NCBI GenBank assembly: GCA_003648125.1
Contig: QMOE01000094.1
Span: 1-7,576, forward strand
From: Chloroflexota bacterium
GTDB taxonomy: Bacteria; Chloroflexota; Anaerolineae; B4-G1
Length of the DNA: 7,576 nucleotides
Reading direction: 5' to 3'
Shown: positions 1 through 5,159 of the stretch, piece by piece
How the letters are laid out: each line of letters begins with the position of its first letter
How positions within the stretch are numbered: position 1 is the first letter of the stretch
Position numbers and translations under genes: made by a program
The notes under the pieces: generated by a model
The model's input: only the letters and a program-made list of their open reading frames with translations
The model's database searches: none
Told to the model about the DNA's origin: nothing

Positions 1-215
1 AGAAGCAGGCCATAGTGGTGGGGGCGCTTTGTCTGGGGGACGCGGTGGTAAAGGCCCAGGATTTGCGTCGGGGGACGCATCCCCGCCAGTCGCATCGTCT
101 CCCGGTCCGGCCAGTCCTCCACCACCACCTGGACGTTGTCCAGTTTTTCCCGGAAGGGGGCGGGGAGAGCGTCCAATGCCTCGGCCATGAGGCGTTCGAA
201 TGCGTCCCGGTTCAT
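1..215 (-). CDS. Minimal zincin-type metallopeptidase family protein (N-terminal part)
   Basis: The reading frame starts at ATG 215-213 and runs off the left edge, giving about 71 residues. It begins MNRDAFERLMAEALDALP, followed by a VVVEDWPD segment and ILGLYHRVPQTKR. This is the characteristic N-terminal half of the small (about 100-130 aa) Zincin_1 / DUF1025 family, whose HExxH zinc site lies near the C-terminus and would be outside this window, so catalytic competence cannot be judged. Family members are predicted cytosolic zinc peptidases with no well-known substrate. The gene starts 6 bases after the thioredoxin-like gene stops, so it is probably the next cistron of the same minus-strand operon. 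The Shine-Dalgarno is weak (AGGGA about 14 bases upstream), which suggests translational coupling. The family call comes from recognised sequence pattern. Confidence 0.82.
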   Translation of the reverse strand, partial: MNRDAFERLMAEALDALPAPFREKLDNVQVVVEDWPDRETMRLAGMRPPTQILGLYHRVPQTKRPHHYGLL

Positions 216-221
216 AGCGAT

Positions 222-620
222 CTAAACTGTCCCTGTGAGCAAAGCTTTGATTTTGTTCTTGTTGGGGAAACCAGTTTGCCGTTCGATCAGGTTGCCCTGA
301 CCGTCGAAAATGAGGAACGTGGGCACGCCCCTCACGCCGTGACGTTGCGCTATTTGTTGCCCCAGTTTGCTGAGTACGCTCAGCCGCACCACCCGCGCTT
401 GATTCTCCAGATCGCGTTCCAGCCCATCCACGATGGGCTTGGCCAGCAGGCAGGGTGTTCAGGTGTTGCTGAACACTTCCACGATGACCGGCTCTCCTTT
501 TCCCAGTATTTCGTCCAATCCGCCGATGCGCGTGGCTCGATTGCGCAGCAGCAGAAAGAGGGTCACGATCCCGGCCCACATTGCCAGGCTTGCCCAATTC
601 GCCTGTAAGAATTCTATCAT
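222..620 (-). CDS. Membrane-anchored thioredoxin-like protein, probable selenoprotein (U-T-P-C active site)
   Basis: ATG 620-618 is preceded by GGAGG at 632-628 (7-base spacing) and overlaps the stop of the upstream thioredoxin gene as ATGA, so the start is firm. Read through one in-frame TGA (461-459), the product is 132 residues. Residues 9-27 form a hydrophobic membrane anchor followed by RNRATR; residues 44-52 (EPVIVEVFS) are the first thioredoxin strand; residue 54 is the TGA, followed by T55-P56-C57; GVPT at 98-101 carries the cis-proline; the C-terminal strand and helix are complete. Thioredoxin relatives have Cys at residue 54, giving CxxC. A TGA exactly there, an undamaged frame afterwards and a hairpin at 419-442 support selenocysteine. 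Other genes here use TGA as stop, so general recoding is excluded. The alternative is a Cys-to-stop mutation or sequencing error, which would leave a 53-residue stub. Role: membrane thiol/selenol oxidoreductase, partner unknown. Confidence 0.68.
419..442 (-). promoter_or_regulatory. Candidate bacterial SECIS hairpin for the UGA at 461-459
   Basis: In the minus-strand mRNA, AGCCCAUC (439-432) pairs perfectly with GAUGGGCU (428-421) around a three-base loop GUG (431-429). Two further C-G pairs (442/441 with 419/420) extend the stem across a single bulged A (440). The loop begins 27 nt after the UGA and its first base is G. This fits the general rules for bacterial SECIS elements: apical loop about 16-37 nt after UGA, G in the first two loop positions, 4-16 bp upper stem. 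The loop also contains the GU doublet that SelB contacts in the E. coli fdhF element; the bulge here is A rather than U. The element lies within the coding sequence, as is usual in bacteria. Confidence 0.6.
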
Positions 621-1309
621 AGTAATGCCTCCAATTTCTGGCGCAACGCGTGTACCGGTTGCACACCTACTATCCGCTCCACCGGCTGCCCGTCGCGGAA
701 GATGAGCAGTGTGGGGATGGATTGTACCCCATATCGCTGGGCGGTCATTTGATTGGCGTCCACGTCCAGCTTGGCGAACAGCACCCGTCCCGTGAACTCT
801 TGCGCCAGTTGCTCGACCACCGGTGCGACCATGCGGCACGGCCCGCACCAGGCGGCCCAGAAATCCACCAGTACCGGTGCTTGGGCCTTGAGCACCAGTT
901 GCTCAAAGTCGGCGTCTGTCACGACGAGTGGACGGCTATCGCCCGCCGGTGGTTTCCTCGTCGCTGGCTTTGGCCCTCGCTCCAGCAGGTACTCGACCCA
1001 CGGGCGCAGCATCTCCGCCGTGGGCATGCCTCTGGCCCGCGCCACCAGTGTCCCCTGGCGGAAGAACAGGAATTGGGGCAAGCTGTCTATGCCGTACCTG
1101 GCCTGTGCCTGGGGGGCGTCTCCCACGTCCAACTTGACCACCAGCGCCTGGCCCGCGTACTCGCGCGCGGTTTGCTCTAACACGGCATCAAGTTGTTGGC
1201 GCGGGACTTGCGGCGACCAGAACACCGCCACGACGGGGATTTGTGTTTGCAGTACCACCTGCTCGAAAGTGGCGTCGTTACCGTTGATGGGGGTGTCGTA
1301 TTGGATCAT
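617..1309 (-). CDS. Two-domain thioredoxin with a cysteine-less N-terminal domain
   Basis: The 230-residue product has two thioredoxin folds. Domain 1 (about 1-110) begins [20 protein letters not shown] and keeps the fold and the cis-Pro (SLPQF, P78), but the redox site is replaced: [10 protein letters not shown] stands where FWAxWCGPCRQ is expected, so it has no cysteine pair. Domain 2 (about 126-230) is canonical: [12 protein letters not shown] (C155, C158), LDVDAN and SIPT (P199). It should act as a cytosolic disulfide reductase through domain 2; no signal peptide is seen. Domain 1 may serve binding or dimerisation, as in CnoX/YbbN-type proteins that couple an altered thioredoxin fold to holdase work, though no TPR region is present. 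ATG 1309 directly follows the endonuclease stop codon, with GAGGA inside the last endonuclease codons, so translation is coupled. Its own stop overlaps the next start (ATGA). Confidence 0.88.
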   Translation of the reverse strand: MIQYDTPINGNDATFEQVVLQTQIPVVAVFWSPQVPRQQLDAVLEQTAREYAGQALVVKLDVGDAPQAQARYGIDSLPQFLFFRQGTLVARARGMPTAEMLRPWVEYLLERGPKPATRKPPAGDSRPLVVTDADFEQLVLKAQAPVLVDFWAAWCGPCRMVAPVVEQLAQEFTGRVLFAKLDVDANQMTAQRYGVQSIPTLLIFRDGQPVERIVGVQPVHALRQKLEALL

Positions 1310-2053
1310 TTATCCTCTTTGTCTTTCACCATCTTGCTGGCGGGTGTATGCGTCCAGAATCTTGTCATAGAGTTCGTTAGCTGCAACCTCGTATTTTTTC
1401 AAGTCGTCAATGTTATTTTGATTTATGTGCAATTGCCCCTCTCCGACGTTACCACGATGTTGCCCAGTCGAATAGTAGCGGTTGTTTTCCACTTCTTTTG
1501 AAGCCAAAACCCAGTAGCGAATTCTGTCGCGCCATACTGCAACCCACACAAAGACGTCACAATATCTTGGTTTCACCTGCTGAAAATTCATATCAAAGCG
1601 TTTCTTTGAACCCGATGGCAGAGCTTTTACATAGAGTGGTTCATTGCTGTCAGAGTCCACTGCTCGTGAAGCTTTTACCTCTATTTTGATCTTTTGGCCG
1701 TTGGCCTCCAGGGAAAAGTCGTACTGTCCAGAATAATCAGGATCTAACTTTCTAGTGGGCTTTTGTAGGGCAGGCACAAGAGATTTAAGTTGTCCCTGTG
1801 CCCATTTCTCGCCAAATCCACGTGGGGCACCTATCTCGAAAATGTAGAGATACATATTCCTGGCTATGTACTCGTCTCGTAGTTCGTAATAGTCGCTGGT
1901 TGTTAAAATTCCTTCGCCCAGCAAAGTTGAAATGATATACTCGTATTCGTTAAAGGGGTAGACGGACATGAGGTTTTCAAGGCGGCCTCTGAACTCGGCG
2001 GAATTTTGCAACTCGTCAATGAGCGTTTCTAGATCGGCTTTCAGTTTCTCCAC
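1310..2053 (-). CDS. Predicted type II restriction endonuclease, PD-(D/E)xK fold
   Basis: The 247-residue protein starts at GTG 2053-2051 with AAGGAG at 2064-2059 (5-base spacing). The likely nuclease core is D112 in GQYDFSLEANG followed by E125-V-K127 in KIKIEVKAS, the spacing and hydrophobic-strand context of a PD-(D/E)xK metal site. It is followed by the helix FDMNFQQVKPRYCD and the strands VFVWVAVWRD and IRYWVLAS typical of the fold. The N-terminal 100 residues are helical and charged and include GAPRGFGEKWA, which I cannot assign. Its position immediately after a DNA methyltransferase (11 bases apart) makes a restriction enzyme with matching specificity the best reading. I do not recognise the subtype or recognition sequence. 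GC content is low compared with the flanking thioredoxin genes, which suggests horizontal acquisition with the methyltransferase. Confidence 0.75.
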   Translation of the reverse strand: MEKLKADLETLIDELQNSAEFRGRLENLMSVYPFNEYEYIISTLLGEGILTTSDYYELRDEYIARNMYLYIFEIGAPRGFGEKWAQGQLKSLVPALQKPTRKLDPDYSGQYDFSLEANGQKIKIEVKASRAVDSDSNEPLYVKALPSGSKKRFDMNFQQVKPRYCDVFVWVAVWRDRIRYWVLASKEVENNRYYSTGQHRGNVGEGQLHINQNNIDDLKKYEVAANELYDKILDAYTRQQDGERQRG

Positions 2054-2064
2054 GCTGTCTCCTT

Positions 2065-3066
2065 CTAGATCAATTGTGGTTGAAGCTGTTGTGGTATCTC
2101 GACAGATTTCTCTGCTGTTTCACGACGCTCTGCAAGTTCAACGTCTGGCAAGTCATGCTCGAATGGATGCCCATTTTGCCATCCGAGTTTGCCCGTTTTT
2201 CTCAGTCGCTCCAATCTGCGGATGCTGATTTCGCAGTAGATGGGATCAATGTCAATAGTAAAGCAGCGGCGATTGTGCAACTCGCTGGCGATGAGTGTTG
2301 TGCCTGAATGGCTAAAGAAATCTATGATCAGGTCGCCGGGTGTGGAACTGGCTTGAATGATGCGCTCTATGCTTTTTAACGGTTTCTGGGCATAACAACC
2401 GGACACATTTTCTTCCAAGCGATAGAAAACCTGTTGGATATCAACCCAAACGTTCCCAGGCCGAATGGTGTTTGATTTGCTCCGTTCCAAATTCTCAGTG
2501 ATTCGTTCCCCCACTTTTTTATAGTAGCCGCGCAGTATTTTGGGGATGTCCGTGTATTGCACTTGAAAGAATGGGTTGCCTTTTGCATAGTAAAGTAACT
2601 CTTGTCGAACAGCCATCCAGTTCTTTTGGGTGCCGTATCCTCTCTGGTTTCTCATGGTCAGAAAACTTTTCGGCTCAAAATCAAATTCGCGCATCATGAT
2701 CATGAAATCTGGCAATGGCTGATAGTGATTTCTTTGATCGGCGCCAATCCAGATGTACAAAGCGCTATCCTGATCCAAAGCACGCCAGGTATTAGCGACC
2801 CACTTTTTACACCAGTCTATGTACTCGTCCAGCTTTCTTTCCCGAAAAGCGACCAGGTTGTAAGGTGGATCGTGGATGGCGAGTTTTGCTAGGGTGCCGT
2901 CCAAAAGTCTCTCTACGTCTAGAGAATTCGTTGCGTCCAGACATCCGATCTTGTGATCGTTGACAGAGTCAATCCAAATTTCGCCGGGTTTGAGGCGGCA
3001 AAGTGGGAGCAGTTTCTGCCTCAACGATTTATCTTTGTCCAGTCTCGGTAAGGGATTGTTTTTCAT
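2065..3066 (-). CDS. DNA amino-methyltransferase (N6-adenine or N4-cytosine), beta-type motif order
   Basis: The 333-residue protein starts at ATG 3066-3064. The catalytic motif IV, HDPPYN, is at residues 65-70, ahead of the AdoMet-binding motif I, DFFSHSGTT, at 249-257 (a variant of DPFxGSGTT). QKPLKSIERII (227-237) is the usual segment before motif I, and IDIDPIYCEISIRRL (271-285) follows it. IV-before-I order marks the beta class of the N6_N4_Mtase family. DPPY favours adenine-N6, though N4-cytosine is possible. It would protect host DNA from the endonuclease encoded 11 bases downstream. A GTG at 3096 is in frame but lies upstream of the transcription start expected from the -10 box at 3103-3098, so I reject it. 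The chosen ATG has only a weak AGGCAG Shine-Dalgarno. The gene is AT-richer than most of the window. Confidence 0.9.
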   Translation of the reverse strand: MKNNPLPRLDKDKSLRQKLLPLCRLKPGEIWIDSVNDHKIGCLDATNSLDVERLLDGTLAKLAIHDPPYNLVAFRERKLDEYIDWCKKWVANTWRALDQDSALYIWIGADQRNHYQPLPDFMIMMREFDFEPKSFLTMRNQRGYGTQKNWMAVRQELLYYAKGNPFFQVQYTDIPKILRGYYKKVGERITENLERSKSNTIRPGNVWVDIQQVFYRLEENVSGCYAQKPLKSIERIIQASSTPGDLIIDFFSHSGTTLIASELHNRRCFTIDIDPIYCEISIRRLERLRKTGKLGWQNGHPFEHDLPDVELAERRETAEKSVEIPQQLQPQLI

Positions 3067-3097
3067 AGCACTGCCTGTAATAACGTCAATCGCCACA

Positions 3098-3125
3098 ATT
3101 ATAGCCGTTTCAATGGACTTGACAA
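3098..3125 (-). promoter_or_regulatory. Sigma70-type promoter of the minus-strand operon
   Basis: On the minus strand, TTGTCA (3125-3120) and TATAAT (3103-3098) are separated by 16 bases. The expected transcription start is near 3091, giving a leader of about 25 bases before ATG 3066. Its -35 box shares five bases with the -35 box of the divergent promoter. Confidence 0.68.
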
Positions 3126-3146
3126 CCTCTCGTACTAGGGTATAAT
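3119..3146 (+). promoter_or_regulatory. Consensus sigma70-type promoter of the leader RNA and right-hand cluster
   Basis: TTGACA (3119-3124) and TATAAT (3141-3146) both match consensus exactly, with a 16-base spacer. Transcription should start near 3153, about 21 bases before the leader ORF. It is the only convincing rightward promoter seen before the acetyltransferase gene. Confidence 0.8.
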
Positions 3147-3173
3147 GCCGCTCATCTTATGAGGAGGTGTTTA

Positions 3174-3266
3174 ATGCGCAAGGCAATGTTCATCATCAGC
3201 GCAGTTCTGCCCCGTGATAACGGCGGGGATGTGATGCTGCCTTGTCGCAGTGCGCCTATTCGTTGA
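3174..3266 (+). CDS. Leader peptide of an attenuator (30 residues)
   Basis: ATG 3174 is preceded by an excellent Shine-Dalgarno, GAGGAGGT (3161-3168, 5-base spacing), shortly after a consensus promoter. The frame encodes 30 residues, beginning MRKAMFIISAVLPRD and ending LPCRSAPIR, and stops at TGA 3264-3266. It has no run of a single amino acid, so it does not look like a classical biosynthetic leader; a hydrophobic FIISAVLP stretch might interact with the ribosome exit tunnel (inference). Its codons 24-28 (3244-3256) form RNA arm 0 of the attenuator, so ribosome position on this ORF should decide downstream folding. I recognise no homologue. Alternatively it is a small independent gene. Confidence 0.68.
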   Translation: MRKAMFIISAVLPRDNGGDVMLPCRSAPIR

Positions 3267-3287
3267 GGGCTTGATACAAGTCATCAC

Positions 3288-3327
3288 AGGCCGGGGGCGC
3301 ACGCGACGCCCACGGCCTTGTTTTTTT
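3288..3327 (+). terminator. Intrinsic terminator 1 of the attenuator
   Basis: GGCCGGGGGCG (3289-3299) pairs with CGCCCACGGCC (3307-3317) across a 7-base loop, with one G·A mismatch (3294/3312) and an outer A-T pair (3288/3318). Seven T residues follow at 3321-3327. The A-rich equivalent needed for minus-strand termination is absent on the other side, so it acts only rightward. Confidence 0.82.
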
Positions 3328-3342
3328 CCAGTATGCTTTGCG

Positions 3343-3374
3343 AGGCCGTGGGCATTGTCCACGGCCTTTTTGTT
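3343..3374 (+). terminator. Intrinsic terminator 2 of the attenuator
   Basis: AGGCCGTGG (3343-3351) pairs perfectly with CCACGGCCT (3359-3367) around the loop GCATTGT, followed by a T-rich tail (TTTTTGTTT from 3367). Its left arm is also the perfect partner of arm B of terminator 1. Confidence 0.83.
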
Positions 3375-3411
3375 TGGTTACTGGATGCTTTTACAAAACG
3401 GAGGATAAACA

Positions 3412-4431
3412 ATGTCTGCAACGTTATCATTATCTGATAACTTTGACATTCGTCCAGCGACGCTGGACGACGTGGAAGCCGTCGTTGATCTTGTGAACGT
3501 CTGCTCAATCGAGCAAACCGGCAAACCGCGCACCGAAGCGCACGAAATTCGCAACGATTGGTCGGCTCCCACCTTCAATATGGAGACCGACACGCTGGTC
3601 GTGCTCGCGCCAGACGGTAGTCTTGTGGGCCGCACTGCGTTGTGGGACGCGGAACCGCACGTGCGCGTCTATGTGGCGGGGGATGTGCACCCCGAATACA
3701 AGGGCCAGGGTATCGGCACAGCCCTCTGCCGCTGGGCGGAGGAGCGCGGACGGCAGGCTGTCCTCAAAGCACCGGAAGGAACCCGCGTGGTGCTGGTGCA
3801 GGACAGGTTGAACACCGATGAGGCGGCGCAGGAGTTGCTGTGTGCGCAGGGTTACCAGTTGGTGCGTCACAGTTTTCACATGCTCATTGAGATGAATGGT
3901 TCACCGCCGGAGACTGTCGCGCCGGATGGTATCGCCATCCGCGCCTTTGTCCGCGACCGGGATATGCGTGCCCTCGTCCTGGCAGACCGCGATGCGTTCC
4001 AGGATCACTGGGGGTACGTGGAGCACCCTCTTGAGGAGGAATACCAGGAGTGGGTGCATTGGATAGACAACAATCCTGATCACGACCCGTCGCTCTGGTT
4101 CCTGGCTATGGATGGGGAGGAAATCGCCGGCATGTCGTTATGTTGCCCCAAGACGGCGGAGGATCCAGAGATGGGATGGGTTGATTCGCTGGGTGTGCGG
4201 CGACCGTGGCGGCGGCGAGGAGTTGCTCTGGCTTTGCTGCGTCACAGCTTTGGCGAACTGTACCGGCGCGGCAAGCGCAAAGTGGGATTGGGCGTGGACG
4301 CGCAGAGCCTCACTGGCGCTCTCGATCTCTACAAAAAGGCCGGGATGCGCGTGGATCGTCAGTACATTACCTACGAGAAAGAACTGCGCCCTGGTAGAGA
4401 CTTGAGCACACAGTCTGTGGAAATTGATTGA
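3412..4431 (+). CDS. Tandem GNAT-family N-acetyltransferase
   Basis: The 339-residue protein starts at ATG 3412 with GGAGG at 3400-3404 (7-base spacing). Two GNAT domains follow each other. Domain 1 (about 11-160) begins FDIRPATLDDVEAVV and has the acetyl-CoA motif A at 92-104 (VHPEYKGQGIGTA). Domain 2 (about 172-325) begins IAIRAFVRDRD and has LGVRRPWRRRGVALALL at 260-276, then SLTGALDLYKKAGM (299-312), the usual C-terminal GNAT segment. Both pyrophosphate-binding loops (Q/R-x-x-G-x-G/A) look intact. The tandem layout is shared with mycothiol synthase MshD and with several uncharacterised or drug-modifying acetyltransferases; the substrate cannot be read. It is the first gene after the attenuator, and its stop lies 11 bases before the HAD gene start, so it likely shares that gene's transcript. 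Confidence 0.88.
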   Translation: MSATLSLSDNFDIRPATLDDVEAVVDLVNVCSIEQTGKPRTEAHEIRNDWSAPTFNMETDTLVVLAPDGSLVGRTALWDAEPHVRVYVAGDVHPEYKGQGIGTALCRWAEERGRQAVLKAPEGTRVVLVQDRLNTDEAAQELLCAQGYQLVRHSFHMLIEMNGSPPETVAPDGIAIRAFVRDRDMRALVLADRDAFQDHWGYVEHPLEEEYQEWVHWIDNNPDHDPSLWFLAMDGEEIAGMSLCCPKTAEDPEMGWVDSLGVRRPWRRRGVALALLRHSFGELYRRGKRKVGLGVDAQSLTGALDLYKKAGMRVDRQYITYEKELRPGRDLSTQSVEID

Positions 4432-4442
4432 GGAGGAACCTG

Positions 4443-5159
4443 ATGATACCGACATTGATCGTTGACGCCGACGACACGCTTTGGGAGAACGAGGCTTACT
4501 ACCAGCAGTGCATCGCCGAGTTCGGAGAACTGATGGCGACGTTGGACTTTTGCCAGGAGGAAGCGGAGCGTGCCGTGGACGAGGTCGAGCGGGAGCGCGT
4601 CCCGTTGACCGGGTACGGGCCGCTTCAGTTTGCCGAGAATATGGTCATCGCCTACGAGCGGTTGTGCGAGCGGCACGGACAATCAGCCTTGGCCAAAGTA
4701 TCGGACCGGGTGCGGGAGGTCGCTCAACTGGTGATGTCGCCCCCCATCGTGCTGCTCGACGGCGTGGAGGAGACTCTGCCCCGGCTCAATGGTCGTTTCC
4801 GTTTGCTCCTGCTGACCAAGGGAGATCATGAGGTGCAGGAGGATAAAGTGACGCGGTCGGGTCTGAGGCGTTTCTTCGATGGGGTACACGTTGTGCCGGA
4901 GAAGGACGCGCAGGTGTTCCGCGAACTGGTGGACAGATATGGGTTGGAACCGGAGCGCACCTGGATGATCGGCAACAGCCCGCGCTCCGACATCAACCCC
5001 GCGCTGGAAGCCGGGCTAGGCGCCATCCACATCCCGCACTCGCGCACTTGGACGCTTGAGCAGGCAGAGATCGTGGCCCACGAGCGGGTGGTCGTGCTGA
5101 ATAGCTTTGGGGAACTGGCCGCGTTATTCTCCGCAACTGAAAGGAGACAAGAATCGTGA
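4443..5159 (+). CDS. HAD-superfamily hydrolase (phosphatase-like)
   Basis: The 238-residue protein starts at ATG 4443, with AGGAGGA at 4431-4437 (5-base spacing); an in-frame TTG at 4428 would start inside that Shine-Dalgarno and is not used. All four HAD motifs are present: I, DADDT with D8 nucleophile and D10 acid/base; II, LLTKGD with T125; III, K154 in VPEKDAQ; IV, GNSPRSD with D183. Residues 15-95 form an alpha-helical C1-type cap. This is a complete haloacid dehalogenase-like phosphohydrolase acting in the cytoplasm on a small phosphorylated molecule that cannot be named. It sits between the acetyltransferase and the double-HAD gene, overlapping the latter by four bases (GTGA), which implies coupled translation. 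Confidence 0.88.
   Translation: MIPTLIVDADDTLWENEAYYQQCIAEFGELMATLDFCQEEAERAVDEVERERVPLTGYGPLQFAENMVIAYERLCERHGQSALAKVSDRVREVAQLVMSPPIVLLDGVEETLPRLNGRFRLLLLTKGDHEVQEDKVTRSGLRRFFDGVHVVPEKDAQVFRELVDRYGLEPERTWMIGNSPRSDINPALEAGLGAIHIPHSRTWTLEQAEIVAHERVVVLNSFGELAALFSATERRQES

Larger units (their letters stand above)
3244..3374 (+). promoter_or_regulatory. Ribosome-mediated transcription attenuator with five alternating RNA arms
   Basis: Arm 0 (3244-3256) pairs with 3296-3307 through 12 Watson-Crick pairs and one bulged A (3249). Arm A (3289-3299) pairs with arm B (3307-3317) to form terminator 1. Arm B (3308-3317) pairs perfectly over 10 bp with arm C (3344-3353), with 3318-3343 as an added pair. 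Arm C (3343-3351) pairs with arm D (3359-3367) to form terminator 2. Thus 0:A frees B, B:C blocks both terminators, and A:B restores both. A ribosome that reaches the leader stop codon would cover arm 0 and favour termination; one stalled early would leave 0:A and B:C to form and allow readthrough. There is no promoter-like sequence in the 37 bases from here to the acetyltransferase ATG, so that gene needs the readthrough. The pairings are seen; the switch is inferred. Confidence 0.72.

Noticed and set aside
1..70. Apparent frameshift in the metallopeptidase near the left edge
   Set aside because: On careful reading of the reverse complement, the run of five C keeps one continuous frame through GMRPPTQILGLYHRVP; the shift was a counting error.
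15..608. A 197-residue plus-strand ORF opposite the thioredoxin-like and peptidase genes
   Set aside because: It is antisense to genes with clear families and overlapping starts and stops, and it shows no recognisable motif.
222..620. A thioredoxin pseudogene split by a stop codon into a 53-residue and a 69-residue ORF
   Set aside because: No frameshift, the stop replaces only the redox Cys, the downstream half is undamaged, and a SECIS-like hairpin follows. The downstream piece has no Shine-Dalgarno at its GTG (431). Kept as the main alternative.
3067..3096. GTG at 3096 as methyltransferase start, adding ten residues
   Set aside because: It lies only two bases beyond the -10 box, upstream of the expected transcription start, and has no Shine-Dalgarno there.
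3288..3374. Tandem terminators simply ending a short gene or small RNA, unrelated to the acetyltransferase
   Set aside because: Possible, but the arm 0:A and B:C pairings are too exact to ignore, and no promoter is visible in the 37 bases before the acetyltransferase.
4428..4442. TTG at 4428 as HAD gene start
   Set aside because: The codons would lie on the AGGAGGA ribosome-binding site itself; ATG 4443 begins exactly at the conserved first HAD strand.
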